From CAZGUX01 sp964529305 (lineage in GTDB: Bacteria; Acidobacteriota; Terriglobia; Bryobacterales; Bryobacteraceae), in NCBI GenBank assembly GCA_964529305.1, contig CAZGUX010000285.1, forward strand, positions 1 to 64,000: a DNA stretch of 64,000 nt, given 5' to 3'. The position numbers and the translations under genes are program-made. Below the pieces are notes generated by a model. It had not been told where the DNA came from and made no database searches. It worked only from the letters and a program-made list of their open reading frames with translations. This document shows positions 35,037 to 44,214 of this stretch, piece after piece (the first letter of the stretch is position 1; the number at the start of each line of letters is the position of its first letter).

Positions 35037-35510
35037 CTAACGGATCTTCGAAGCTTGCTCAATCAGGGGCCGCGCGAGTTTATCCCACTCGCTCCAGGCC
35101 CGAAACCACTTTCCTTCGACGCCATGGACGATTAACCAAGTATTGTCCTTGTATGCCGGATGCGCCTTTCCGGGGATGAACACGTAGCCCTTGTTTGTCG
35201 ATGGGTCGAAGGTGTAGAAGACCACGTACGCGCCTGGGTCGCGTCGTGTCGTCTCAAGAGAGACCTTGTAGACAGGTTGGAACTTCGGTGGCTCGACGGG
35301 TCCCGACGCCCAGTCCACTATCAAGCTCTGCGCCTCGTTGGAACTTGTGCCCGGGCCAGCCCAAACATGAAAGCGGCGCACATCTTCGACGATTTCGATT
35401 GGCGATACCAGGTCCGGTCCGCTCACAATGATGCGAGTTGTCGTTCCCTTAGCCGTGAGCGCACTTGGAACGGACGCCACGAGAACAGCCAAAAAGGAAC
35501 CCCTTGTCAT
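35037..35510 (-). CDS. Small secreted protein of unknown function
   Basis: A 157-residue protein with a signal peptide (MTRGSFLAVLVASVPSALTA). The mature part is beta-rich (TRIIVSGPDLVSPIEIVEDV, FHVWAGPGTSS, YVVFYTFDPSTNKGYVFIPG) and ends with an aromatic-rich segment (KWFRAWSEWDKL). I do not recognise the family. It stands alone between the MITE-containing gap and the cofactor operon, transcribed on the minus strand. Confidence 0.65.
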   Translation of the reverse strand: MTRGSFLAVLVASVPSALTAKGTTTRIIVSGPDLVSPIEIVEDVRRFHVWAGPGTSSNEAQSLIVDWASGPVEPPKFQPVYKVSLETTRRDPGAYVVFYTFDPSTNKGYVFIPGKAHPAYKDNTWLIVHGVEGKWFRAWSEWDKLARPLIEQASKIR

Positions 35511-35581
35511 GCTGTGGCCTCCTAACAGATATTATGCTCTCCCGTAGAGGATCGGGCGGGAGCGGTCCCTTTCCCAGGCGC

Positions 35582-36259
35582 TCACCGCATGTAGAACAGG
35601 CTGAGCCGGGGCAGACCGGACGACTCGAGCAGACGCCGCTCGAAGTATTGTTTCTCCAGCATCATCAATTGAGGGCCCGACATCTTGCTGCGGTAGGGGC
35701 GGAGTTGCGCGTCCAGATCCTGGCGAATCGCGAACAATTGCTCGTCGTTTTGCCGCGAGGTGACGGCGGCGATCAGCTTTCCTTCCAGGGCGGACAACCG
35801 CTGCTCGAGTTCTTCGAGGTTGTGTTCGTAGCTCTCCGTTTCGGCGGCCAGGCTTCGAAGGCCATCGGCGACCTCGGGCAAGCCGCCGGCAGCCACCCGG
35901 GCGGCGTTGGTTTCGAGGTAGCCGCGCAGCTCGGCGGCGGAGAAGGGGGCCGCCGCCGGTTCGGCCTTGGGCTGCGGGGTCGCCGCGTTGGCGATCCGTT
36001 CCGCCTCCGCCAGGACGGCCTGCGAGCAAAACGCCAGGGAATTCACTTTCTGGGTTCGCGACTTGCGCTTGCGCCATTTCTCGAACGAGAGATCGATGCC
36101 GTGTAGAACCGCCTCGAGGGGAATGCCCTCGTTCTTCCAGCTTTCGATCAACGCCCAGTCGAGGGGGGACAGCAGGAAGAGGCCGGTTCCCCGCGCCTTC
36201 TGGAAATGCTCTTCGATTTCCGTGAAGTAGTTGAAGTAATTCTGCGGCCAGTCGTTCAC
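35582..36259 (-). CDS. Conserved hypothetical protein at the end of the cofactor operon
   Basis: A 225-residue, mostly helical protein that I do not recognise. The N-terminal part (NYFTEIEEHFQKARG, then LLSPLDWALIESWKNEG, then LEAVLHGIDLSFEKWRKR) looks like a compact helical domain. Residues about 150-200 (LEELEQRLSALEGKL) suggest a coiled coil. The GTG at 36259 overlaps the coaX stop by four bases (GTGA), which fixes the start. The frame is open further upstream inside coaX but with no protein-like sequence. Coupling to coaX suggests co-regulation with cofactor synthesis, nothing more. Confidence 0.65.
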   Translation of the reverse strand: MNDWPQNYFNYFTEIEEHFQKARGTGLFLLSPLDWALIESWKNEGIPLEAVLHGIDLSFEKWRKRKSRTQKVNSLAFCSQAVLAEAERIANAATPQPKAEPAAAPFSAAELRGYLETNAARVAAGGLPEVADGLRSLAAETESYEHNLEELEQRLSALEGKLIAAVTSRQNDEQLFAIRQDLDAQLRPYRSKMSGPQLMMLEKQYFERRLLESSGLPRLSLFYMR

Positions 36260-37026
36260 GTGCGCTGATGTCGCTTCCAGATAAGTTCGAGACCCTCGAG
36301 CGTGAGGTTCTCGTTGATCATGCCCAGGTACCGGGAAAACGGGGCGATGAGGCGGGCTTGCCCCCCTGTCCCGATGACTTTCGTTTTGGGTCCAAGTTCG
36401 GCAACCAGACGGTCGACAATGCCGTCGATGGTGCCGAGCGCGCCGTAAAACAGGCCCGATTGAATACTGGTCATGGTATTCGACCCGATGAGGGTAGCGG
36501 GCTGGCGGAATTCGACCAGGGGCAGACGCGCGGTCTTGGCCACCAGGGCTCCGATGGAAATGCCGATGCCGGCGGCAATCACGCCGCCCAGATATTCGCC
36601 CTTCGCCGAGATCGCGTCGAAGGTGATGGCCGTGCCCAGATCCACCACGATGCATGGGCCGCCATGCTGATGGAACGCGGCGACACCGTTGACGATGCGG
36701 TCCGCCCCCACTTCGCGCGGATTGTCATAGCGGTTGATCAGGCCGGTGTCGAGATCGTGGGTCACGAACAGAGGCTCGGTGTGAAAGTAGCGCTGGGCCA
36801 TCAGGGCCAGCGTGGCATCCACCGGGGGCACCACGCTGGCGACGATCATGCCGTCGACCCGGGACGGATCCTGGTCGCTCAACTGGAAGAGACTGCGCAT
36901 CAGGATGCCCCACTCGTCGGCGGTCTGCTCGTGAATGGTGCGCAGGCGCCACGTCGCGGCCAGACGGGAGCCGTCGAACAACCCCATGGTGATGTTGGTA
37001 TTCCCAGCGTCAATCGCCAGCAGCAC
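36256..37026 (-). CDS. coaX: Type III pantothenate kinase
   Basis: A 256-residue enzyme for the first step of coenzyme A synthesis (pantothenate to 4-phosphopantothenate). LLAIDAGNTNITMGLFDGS is the phosphate-binding N-terminus of CoaX and IVVDLGTAITFDAIS the second ASKHA motif; FLQ-type linkers such as MRSLFQLSDQD also fit. I choose the GTG at 37026 because GGGAGG lies 5 bases before it; the frame can be extended four to five codons upstream. It overlaps birA by 17 bases and the unknown gene downstream by 4. Confidence 0.92.
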   Translation of the reverse strand: MLLAIDAGNTNITMGLFDGSRLAATWRLRTIHEQTADEWGILMRSLFQLSDQDPSRVDGMIVASVVPPVDATLALMAQRYFHTEPLFVTHDLDTGLINRYDNPREVGADRIVNGVAAFHQHGGPCIVVDLGTAITFDAISAKGEYLGGVIAAGIGISIGALVAKTARLPLVEFRQPATLIGSNTMTSIQSGLFYGALGTIDGIVDRLVAELGPKTKVIGTGGQARLIAPFSRYLGMINENLTLEGLELIWKRHQRT

Positions 37027-37762
37027 GCACACCTCCCGCAATAATCAGTTCCTCCCGGCCTTCGTCGGTGGTCACGCAGAGGAATCCATCGGAGTTGAGA
37101 CCGCGGGTCACGCCGCTGACGCGGCCCTCGGGCAGGTCGACGGTCACGCGCTTTCCGCTCGCATAGCTCGAATGCAGGGAGAACAGCTCGAAGATCTTGT
37201 GTTTGCCCGCCTGGTTGAGCATCCGGAGGTAGCGGTCGGAAGCTTCCACCACTTCGACCAGAAGATCCTCGCGCGAATGCTCGCGGCCGGATTCCATGCG
37301 CAGGGACGTGGCAATTGCACGCAGGTCGTCCGGAAAGACAACGTGGTTGACGTTGATGCCGATGCCGGCGATGAGGGCCGAGGGTTCCACCTGCACCAAG
37401 ATACCCGCCGCCTTGCGGCCGTTCAACAGCAGGTCGTTCGGCCAGCGAAGGTCGCAGGCCAAATCGGTGGCTCGTGCGATGGCTTCCGACGCCGCCAGGC
37501 CGAGCGCCATGGTGACCGCCGGCGCGGCGGCCTGCGCGCTCAATACGAGTGAGCAGTACAGGCCGGAGCCGGGAGCCGAGTGCCAGGAGTGGCCGTGGCG
37601 GCCCTGACCGGCGGTCTGCTCGCCGGCGACGACGACGGCGCCCGCGGCGCACCCACGCGCCGCCATGGCGGAGGCCTCGCGCATGGTGGAGTCGATGATG
37701 TCAAAGAACTCGACAGTCCGGCCTTTCAAGGCACGGCGGACGAACGCGGCGTCGAAGCTCAC
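37010..37762 (-). CDS. birA: Biotin--protein ligase (monofunctional BirA)
   Basis: About 250 residues. GEQTAGQGRHGHSWHSAPGS is the biotin/ATP-binding GRGRxG-type loop and LRWPNDLLLNGRKAAGILVQ the substrate segment. IGINVN is also diagnostic. There is no N-terminal helix-turn-helix, so it attaches biotin to carboxylase carrier domains without acting as a repressor. I take the GTG at 37762, which overlaps the nadC stop as GTGA; a GTG two codons earlier is possible. It sits between nadC and coaX in the operon. Confidence 0.9.
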   Translation of the reverse strand: MSFDAAFVRRALKGRTVEFFDIIDSTMREASAMAARGCAAGAVVVAGEQTAGQGRHGHSWHSAPGSGLYCSLVLSAQAAAPAVTMALGLAASEAIARATDLACDLRWPNDLLLNGRKAAGILVQVEPSALIAGIGINVNHVVFPDDLRAIATSLRMESGREHSREDLLVEVVEASDRYLRMLNQAGKHKIFELFSLHSSYASGKRVTVDLPEGRVSGVTRGLNSDGFLCVTTDEGREELIIAGGVRAAGD

Positions 37763-38619
37763 AACCACTCCAGGCGGAAGCTCAGGTCGACGGCAACCGC
37801 GGAATGCGTGATGGCCCCCGATGAGATGAAGTCGGGACCCGCTTCCGCGTAGGCGCGAACGTTATCGAGGGTAATGCCTCCCGACAGTTCCACCGTGGCG
37901 CGTCCGCGAATGTGCCGGATCAACACGGCGGCTTCCTGCGGCGAAAAGTTGTCGAGCAGGAGATGGGTCGCCCCGGCGGCCAGGGCTTGGTCCACCTCCT
38001 CTGGAGTCCGGGCCTCGATCTCAATCGTGGTTCCGGGTGCGCAATGGCCCTCCGTCCGAAAGGCAAACGCCCGGTCGAGCGCGGCGCGCACGCCTCCGGC
38101 CGCGGTGATGTGATTGTTCTTGATCAGGATCGCGTCGAACAACCCGATGCGGTGGTTTTGCACGCCGCCCGCCGCCGCGGCGCGCTTTTCCAGGCGGCGC
38201 AGCCCGGGCGTGGTTTTGCGCGTGTCCAGCATCCGCGCCGACGTCCCCCGGGTTTGCTCGACAAATCTGGAGGCGAGCGTCGCGATGCCGCTCAGGTGCT
38301 GGAGGAAATTCAGGGCGACCCGTTCGCACGAGAGCAGCGTGCGGGCCGACCCTTCCACTTTTGTGACCACGTCACCGTCCCGGGCGCGGTCCCCATTCTG
38401 CTTCAGCAGATCCAGCCGATCCACTCCCGCGCGCTGTTCGTAGACCAGCGGGAGAAGATCGAGTCCGGCGAGGACCAAGTCCTGCCGGGCCAGGAACTGC
38501 CCCGCGGCCCGCTGCCCGGCGGGGACGCAGGCCTCGGTCGTCAGGTCGCCCGGGCCGATATCTTCGTCCAGCGCCCGCCGGACGGTGTCCAGGAATTCTT
38601 TCCGTTCTTCTGGCGTCAT
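37759..38619 (-). CDS. nadC: Nicotinate-nucleotide pyrophosphorylase (carboxylating)
   Basis: A 286-residue enzyme that converts quinolinate and PRPP to nicotinate mononucleotide in NAD synthesis. Signatures are DEDIGPGDLTTEACVP at the N-terminus, ERVALNFLQHLSGIATL, MLDTRKTTPGLR with the catalytic Lys/Arg, GGVQNHRIGLFDAILIKNNH, and the C-terminal VELSGGITLDNV. Its ATG overlaps the valS stop as TAATG. It is followed by birA. Confidence 0.95.
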   Translation of the reverse strand: MTPEERKEFLDTVRRALDEDIGPGDLTTEACVPAGQRAAGQFLARQDLVLAGLDLLPLVYEQRAGVDRLDLLKQNGDRARDGDVVTKVEGSARTLLSCERVALNFLQHLSGIATLASRFVEQTRGTSARMLDTRKTTPGLRRLEKRAAAAGGVQNHRIGLFDAILIKNNHITAAGGVRAALDRAFAFRTEGHCAPGTTIEIEARTPEEVDQALAAGATHLLLDNFSPQEAAVLIRHIRGRATVELSGGITLDNVRAYAEAGPDFISSGAITHSAVAVDLSFRLEWL

Positions 38620-41291
38620 TACAGGTGTTCGAGCGAACTCACGACCTTGGCGAGTTGCGCTTCGTACTCGGCGAGTTTGGAGCGAATGCCGTCGATCACT
38701 TTGGCCGGCGCCTTGCCCATGAACGTCTCGTCGCCGAGTTGCCGCCGCGAGTTGGCGATGACTTTCTCCAACTGGTCCTTTTCTTTTTCCAGCCGCTTGC
38801 GCTGGGCGGCGGCCTGCTCCTGCGAGACGAGAATGACCAGGTCGAACTCGTTGGACGACCGGACAGCGCCGCCGCCCTGGGGCGCCGAACCGTCGTGGAG
38901 TTCCAGCTTCAGGTTGGCCAGCCGCTGAATCGCTTCGGCATTCTCCCGGACCACCGCGAGCGATTGCCCGCGGCTATAGAGCGCCGCGTCCAGCGGCTGC
39001 TTCGGATCGGTCTTGAGATCCGCCCGCAGGTTACGCGCGGCGGTCACGACGTCCTGGATCAGTTGCATGTCGCGCTCGGCGGTGTGGTCGGCCCACCCGC
39101 GCTGATACTGCGGGTAGCCGGTGAGCGAGATCGAGACCGGGCGCTCACCGCCGGCGCGGCTCCCGGCCAGGCGCTGCCAGAGTTCTTCGGTCAGGAAAGG
39201 AGCCAGCGGATGCAACAGGCGGAGTGCGCCTTCAAAGGCCGCGAGGATGTTCCTCCAGTCCGCGTTCAGGCCGGAATTGTCGCGGAAGCGGAGCTTCTTC
39301 AATTCGACGTACCAGTCGCAGAATTCGTGCCAGAAGAACTGCCACAGCACCTGCGCGGCCTCGTGGAAGCGGTACTGTTCGATGGCGCGATTGGCCTGCT
39401 CGGCGCAGTCGTTCAGGCGGCTGAAAATCCAGCGGTCCTCGATGGGCACTTCCAGGGTCTGGGAGTCCGGCTCGGGCCGGTAGGTCTCCAGATCTTCGGG
39501 GACCCACGGTTCGACGGCGCAGCGGTCCATGTTCAGGAACAGGAACCGCGCGGCGTTCCAGATCTTGTTGGCGAAGGCGCGCGTCGACTCCATGCGCTCT
39601 TCGGAGAGAACAATGTCGGTGCCCGGCGCGGCCCCGATCAGCAAAGCAAGGCGCACCGCGTCGGTCCCGTACTTGGGTGTCACCACAAGAGGGTCGATCA
39701 CGTTCCCTTTCGTCTTCGACATCTTCTGGCGCTCGGCGTCGCGAATCAGGCCGTGCATGTAGACCTGGCGGAACGGAATGCTGCCGGTGCATTCCAGCCC
39801 GAGCATGATCATTCGCGCGACCCAGAAGAAGATGATGTCGAAGCCGGTGATCAGCAGCGAGGTCGGATAGTAGATCTGGAGATCGTCCGTCTTTTCCGGC
39901 CAGCCGAGGGTGGAGAACGGCCATAGCCCGGAGCTGAACCAGGTGTCGAGCACGTCGGAATCCTGGCGGAAATTCTCCTTGCCGCAGCGGGGGCACGTGA
40001 TCGGCGCGGTCCGCGCGACCACCACCTCCGAGCAGTCCTGGCAATGCCACGCGGGAATGCGGTGGCCCCACCACAACTGCCTCGAGACACACCAGTCCCG
40101 GATGTTGTACATCCACTCGAAGTAGGTTTTGGCCCAGTTCTCGGGGATGATCTGGATGCGCCCGTCCTTGACCGCGGCGATCGCCTTCTCCGCCAGAGGC
40201 TTGGTCTTGACGTACCACTGCATGGACACGAGCGGTTCGACCACCGTCTTGCAGCGATCGCACTTGCCCACGCTCAGGTCGTAGGGTTCCGTTTTGAGCA
40301 ACAGGCCCAGCGCTTCCAGGTCGGCCAGGACTCGCGTGCGCGCCTCGAAGCGGTCCAGGCCCGCGTAGGGGCCGCCCTCCGCGGTGATCTTCGCGTCTTC
40401 GCCAATCACCTTGACGAAGGGCAGTTGGTGACGCCGGCCGCACTCGAAATCGTTGGGGTCGTGAGCCGGTGTCACCTTCACCACGCCGGTTCCGAACTGC
40501 GGGTCCGCCAGATCGTCGAGCACGATCGGGATCTCGCGATTCATCAATGGCAACAGAACGGTCTTGCCGTGCAGGTCGAGGTAGCGCGAGTCCTTTTCGT
40601 TGATGGCGACCGCGGTGTCGCCCAGCATGGTCTCCGGGCGCGTCGTCGCGACCACCAGAAACCGGTCGGACCCTTTCACCGGATACTTGATGTGCCACAG
40701 GTTGCCCGGCACGGATTCGTGCGCCACTTCCAGGTCCGACAGGGCCGTCTGGCAGCGTGGACACCAGTTGACCATGTACTCGCCGCGGTAGATGAGGCCC
40801 TTTTCGTACAGGCGGACGAAGGTTTCCCGCACCGCGTTGGAAAGTCCTTCGTCGAGTGTGAACCGCTCCCGGCTCCAGTCGCAACTGGTACCGAGGCGGA
40901 TCATCTGGTCCTTGATGGTCCCGCCCGATTCGGCCTTCCACTGCCACACACGTTCTACGAATTTTTCGCGGCCGAGGTCGTGCCGGGACAAGTTCTCCGC
41001 GGCGAGTTGCCGCTCCACCACCATCTGGGTCGCGATGCCGGCGTGATCGGTGCCGGGCACCCACAGCGTGTTGTAGCCGCGCATCCGATGCCAGCGGACC
41101 ACCACGTCGATCTCGGTGTGGTCGAGCATGTGGCCCATGTGCAGCGAACCGGTGACGTTGGGCGGGGGAATTACCAGGCAGAATACGGGTCCCGGCGCCT
41201 TGACGTCGGCATGAAAGACTTTCTGCTGGATCCACCACTGTGCCCAGTGCGGCTCAAAGCGCTGGGGCTCGTACACTTTGTCGATTTGCAT
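38619..41291 (-). CDS. valS: Valyl-tRNA synthetase
   Basis: An 890-residue class I aminoacyl-tRNA synthetase. IPPPNVTGSLHMGHML (HMGH at 51-54) is the HIGH motif. KMSKTKGNVIDP at about 520 is the KMSKS loop. The C-terminus (about 820-890) is the ValRS coiled coil (RLEKEKDQLEKVIANSRRQ). I start at ATG 41291, where MQIDKVYEPQRFEPHW begins the family sequence; the frame is open for another 263 codons upstream but that part is not protein-like. It leads the operon valS-nadC-birA-coaX and is 92 bases from the divergent DinB gene. Confidence 0.97.
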   Translation of the reverse strand: MQIDKVYEPQRFEPHWAQWWIQQKVFHADVKAPGPVFCLVIPPPNVTGSLHMGHMLDHTEIDVVVRWHRMRGYNTLWVPGTDHAGIATQMVVERQLAAENLSRHDLGREKFVERVWQWKAESGGTIKDQMIRLGTSCDWSRERFTLDEGLSNAVRETFVRLYEKGLIYRGEYMVNWCPRCQTALSDLEVAHESVPGNLWHIKYPVKGSDRFLVVATTRPETMLGDTAVAINEKDSRYLDLHGKTVLLPLMNREIPIVLDDLADPQFGTGVVKVTPAHDPNDFECGRRHQLPFVKVIGEDAKITAEGGPYAGLDRFEARTRVLADLEALGLLLKTEPYDLSVGKCDRCKTVVEPLVSMQWYVKTKPLAEKAIAAVKDGRIQIIPENWAKTYFEWMYNIRDWCVSRQLWWGHRIPAWHCQDCSEVVVARTAPITCPRCGKENFRQDSDVLDTWFSSGLWPFSTLGWPEKTDDLQIYYPTSLLITGFDIIFFWVARMIMLGLECTGSIPFRQVYMHGLIRDAERQKMSKTKGNVIDPLVVTPKYGTDAVRLALLIGAAPGTDIVLSEERMESTRAFANKIWNAARFLFLNMDRCAVEPWVPEDLETYRPEPDSQTLEVPIEDRWIFSRLNDCAEQANRAIEQYRFHEAAQVLWQFFWHEFCDWYVELKKLRFRDNSGLNADWRNILAAFEGALRLLHPLAPFLTEELWQRLAGSRAGGERPVSISLTGYPQYQRGWADHTAERDMQLIQDVVTAARNLRADLKTDPKQPLDAALYSRGQSLAVVRENAEAIQRLANLKLELHDGSAPQGGGAVRSSNEFDLVILVSQEQAAAQRKRLEKEKDQLEKVIANSRRQLGDETFMGKAPAKVIDGIRSKLAEYEAQLAKVVSSLEHL

Positions 41292-41383
41292 CGGGAAATA
41301 CCAATATAGCAAGGGGTTTTGCCGGGAATCCGTGAACACCATCGAGAAGAAAACGGAGGCGATCCGCGACCAATCTTTTCGAG

Positions 41384-41911
41384 ATGGAAAACGGTGATCT
41401 GACGGAGTTTCTGGTAGCCGAGAACCAGTTCTTGCTGGCACAGGCGAAGAGGGTGGTATTGCGTCTGCCGGCGGCGGTCTACGCAGCCTCGATCCGGGAG
41501 GCCGGGGGACAGCGAATTGGTGCGCAGATGCGGCACGTCCTGGAGTTCTACTCCGTATTTCTGGACGGCTACGAGCCGGCTCAGGTCGACTACGATGCGC
41601 GCCCGCGCGAACGCGCGATCGAGACGGATCCGCTGGTCGCCGTGCGGCGCATCGACGAATTGATCCACCGCTTCGACCAGATTCGTGGCCTGCCCGCCGG
41701 CTTTCTTCTGAGGGTTCGCGCTGAAGACGCCCGGATAGGCGACGGCTGGTTACTCTCCACCGCCGGCCGGGAAATGCAGTTCCTGCGAAGCCACGCCATT
41801 CACCATTTCGCCCTGATCGCTTTCTTATTGAGGGCACTCGGCGTTCCGGTCGAGGCTGACCTGGGCGTCGCGCCGTCGACGTTGCGCTATCAGGCCTCGG
41901 AGGCGGCTTGA
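41384..41911 (+). CDS. DinB superfamily protein
   Basis: A 175-residue four-helix-bundle protein. RHVLEFYSVFLDGY near residue 50 and RSHAIHHFALIAFLLRALGV near 130-150 supply the His residues typical of the DinB/YfiT metal site. The ATG at 41384 begins MENGDLTEFLVAENQFLLAQ. Members are often metal-dependent and some act in thiol transfer; function is not predictable here. It overlaps the next gene as TGATG and begins a five-gene plus-strand cluster. Confidence 0.85.
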   Translation: MENGDLTEFLVAENQFLLAQAKRVVLRLPAAVYAASIREAGGQRIGAQMRHVLEFYSVFLDGYEPAQVDYDARPRERAIETDPLVAVRRIDELIHRFDQIRGLPAGFLLRVRAEDARIGDGWLLSTAGREMQFLRSHAIHHFALIAFLLRALGVPVEADLGVAPSTLRYQASEAA

Positions 41912-42627
41912 TGTGCACGGTGAGTTGGCTGCCTCGGGAGGACGGTATCGAGTTGTTCTCCAACCGCGATGAGCAGCGCAGCCGCGGACCCGCCCAACCG
42001 CCGCGAGTACTTGAGAAAGCCGGAGTGCGGTACGTTTCGCCCATCGATGCCGACGCCGGAGGAACCTGGATCGCCGCCAACGAATACGGCCTCGCGTTCT
42101 GCCTGCTGAACCAGTGGCCCGCCCGTCACCGCCCGGAGAGGCCGTTGAGCCGGGGCCGCTTGATTCTCGACCTGGTGGATTCACGCGGTCCCCAGGAGGC
42201 TCTCTCGCGATTCGAAGGGATGAGCCTGGAGTCATTCCCCCCTTTCCGCCTGTTGGTGGCGCCCAATCGGGAGCGTCCCCTGCTGCTGGAGTGGGACGGG
42301 CAAACCAAGGGCATGGGCTGCGCCGAGGGCGGCGTTCTGACGTCGTCCTCTTTTGAGCCGGCGAGCGTGGCCGAGCGCCGCCGCAACGAGTACCGGAGGC
42401 TTCTCGAATCGGAGGGCCTCTGCACGGAAACTCTGGGAACGTTCCACCGCAGTCATGCGAATGGCCCGAGCGCATTCTCCGTGTGCATGCACCGCAGCGA
42501 TGCCCGGACGGTCAGCCACAGCAGGCTCGAGGTGGGGTCCGATGTGGTGACGTTCCGATATTGGCCGGATGCCCCTTGCCGGGACACCGCGACGCAGACG
42601 GTGGCAATGCGGAGACGCCCGGCATGA
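41911..42627 (+). CDS. NRDE (TANGO2-like) family protein
   Basis: A 238-residue protein that begins MCTVSWLPREDGIELFSNRD. The N-terminal Cys and the NRDE segment are hallmarks of the family, which is related to N-terminal nucleophile hydrolases. DADAGGTWIAANEYGLAFCL and LLVAPNRERPLLLEWDG continue the expected strands. The ATG at 41911 overlaps the DinB stop. The stop overlaps the next start as ATGA. The biochemical role is unsettled (TANGO2 is linked to heme or lipid handling). Confidence 0.85.
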   Translation: MCTVSWLPREDGIELFSNRDEQRSRGPAQPPRVLEKAGVRYVSPIDADAGGTWIAANEYGLAFCLLNQWPARHRPERPLSRGRLILDLVDSRGPQEALSRFEGMSLESFPPFRLLVAPNRERPLLLEWDGQTKGMGCAEGGVLTSSSFEPASVAERRRNEYRRLLESEGLCTETLGTFHRSHANGPSAFSVCMHRSDARTVSHSRLEVGSDVVTFRYWPDAPCRDTATQTVAMRRRPA

Positions 42628-44183
42628 CCGCCGCGCTGCTGGCTTCCCTCGCCCTTGGAACCCTGGTGAGCGAAGACGCCGCCTGCCTTGCGGCGGGAGT
42701 TCTGGTCGCGCGGGGGCAGTTGGAATTTGGAGCCGCCTCGGCGGCGTGCCTGCTGGGCATCTTTGTAGGCGATCTGCTGCTGTTCGCGGCGGGGCGCGCG
42801 GCCCGATCGGTCCCGTGGGTTGGCCGGTGGGTGGCCTCGCGGTGGAACGACCACCGCGGACAATCGGTTCAACAGTGGTTTGTACGCCGCGGGATGTGGG
42901 TGGTGCTGCTCAGCCGATTTACTCCGGGCCTGCGGCTGCCCACGTATCTGGCGGCCGGCATCTTCCGCTGGCCGGCCGGGCGCTTCGCCGCCAGCCTGCT
43001 GGTCGCGAGCCTGTTGTGGACTCCGTTACTCGTCGGCGCCGCGGCGATTGGAGGCGAAGCCGTGGTCCGCGACACGGCCCGCGCGCTGGCGGCGGCCGCG
43101 CTATTTGGCTGTCTCGCTTTTCTGTGGAAACGGCGGCCCTCGCTAGCTGTGCTGACCCGGTGGACCCAGTGGGAGTTTCTTCCTCCCTGGTTGACCTACG
43201 TTCCGGTGGCGTTCTGGTATGCCGTTCTTGCGATCCGGCATCGTTCGTTGACAGCCTTCACGGCGGCCAACCCCGGAATCTTCACCGGAGGGCTTGTGGG
43301 CGAATCCAAGTTCGCGATCCTACGCCGGCTTCAGGGGCCGGGTGTGGCGCCCACTTTCTTCGCTCGGGCGGGGACGCTCGTGCGCCCGGTGAACGCGCCT
43401 GTTGTCGTGAAGCCCGACGTCGGCCAACGAGGGATGGGCGTGCGGATCATTCGCGCGGAAAGGGACGCGGTTGTGGTCGAGGCCGATGCCGTCGTGCAGT
43501 CATACGTCGAGGGCGTGGAGTTTGGCCTCTACTACTGCCGCCGTCCCGGCCAGGCCCACGGACGGATTCTGTCGATCACCGAGAAGCGCTTTCCCACGGT
43601 TGTTGGAGACGGACGCTCCACGGTAGCGGAGTTGATCCGCCGCGATCGTCGCGCGCGGTATCTGGCCGCGCTGTACCTCCGTCAGATCGAACGCAGCCCG
43701 CAGGAAATCCCGGCAGCCGGCGAGGAGGTGCACCTTGCGGAACTCGGGTCGCACTGTCGCGGGGCTATCTTTCTGGACGGCATGCGCTGGTGGACCCCCT
43801 CGCTGGAGACGCGCATCGACGAGATCAGCCGCCGGCACCCCGGTTTCTTTCTCGGCCGGTTCGACGTGCGGGCGGCCTCGGTGGAGGCTCTCCAGCGGGG
43901 CGATCTGACGGTGATCGAACTCAACGGCGTCGGAGCTGAACCGACCCATATTTACGATCCGGCGGTCCCGTTGGCCGGCGCGTACCGGGCGCTGTTCCGC
44001 CACTGGAGCCTAGCCTTCGAGATCGGGGCCGTCAACCGCCGGAGCGGGCATCGGCCCATGGCGCTCAGACGTTTGTTGGCCGTGATGTGGAGTCATGTCC
44101 GCGGAGATCTCTACCGCTTGCGCCCGCCGGTTGCCGCCTGCCATCCTGGGGCAGATGCGTCCCTGGTTCCGACCCGCCCGTAG
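42624..44183 (+). CDS. DedA/SNARE-associated membrane domain fused to an ATP-grasp domain
   Basis: A 519-residue protein. Residues 1-190 are a DedA-type membrane domain with EDAACLAAGVL and the signature SRFTPGLRLPTYLAAGIFRW. A second hydrophobic stretch (LTYVPVAFWYAVLAIRH) follows. From about 235 an ATP-grasp domain is visible: VVVKPDVGQRGMGVRIIR, VQSYVEGVEFGLYY, and GRFDVRAASVEAL with VIELNGVGAEPTHIYDP, which would bind Mg-ATP. DedA proteins include lipid scramblase or flippase-like proteins; an attached ligase domain suggests modification of a translocated substrate. It overlaps the NRDE stop by four bases. Confidence 0.8.
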   Translation: MTAALLASLALGTLVSEDAACLAAGVLVARGQLEFGAASAACLLGIFVGDLLLFAAGRAARSVPWVGRWVASRWNDHRGQSVQQWFVRRGMWVVLLSRFTPGLRLPTYLAAGIFRWPAGRFAASLLVASLLWTPLLVGAAAIGGEAVVRDTARALAAAALFGCLAFLWKRRPSLAVLTRWTQWEFLPPWLTYVPVAFWYAVLAIRHRSLTAFTAANPGIFTGGLVGESKFAILRRLQGPGVAPTFFARAGTLVRPVNAPVVVKPDVGQRGMGVRIIRAERDAVVVEADAVVQSYVEGVEFGLYYCRRPGQAHGRILSITEKRFPTVVGDGRSTVAELIRRDRRARYLAALYLRQIERSPQEIPAAGEEVHLAELGSHCRGAIFLDGMRWWTPSLETRIDEISRRHPGFFLGRFDVRAASVEALQRGDLTVIELNGVGAEPTHIYDPAVPLAGAYRALFRHWSLAFEIGAVNRRSGHRPMALRRLLAVMWSHVRGDLYRLRPPVAACHPGADASLVPTRP

Positions 44184-44214
44184 ATTGCCAACGGCGGCCC
44201 GAAGGCACTGACCG

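Noticed and set aside
34911..35135. A 74-codon open frame on the plus strand overlapping the secreted protein gene
   Set aside because: No ribosome-binding site, no motif, and an opposite-strand gene with a clear signal peptide.
41292..42080. Upstream extension of valS by 263 codons
   Set aside because: The extension is Arg/Pro/Ser-rich, overlaps the DinB and NRDE genes on the other strand and has no similarity to ValRS; the family sequence starts at 41291.
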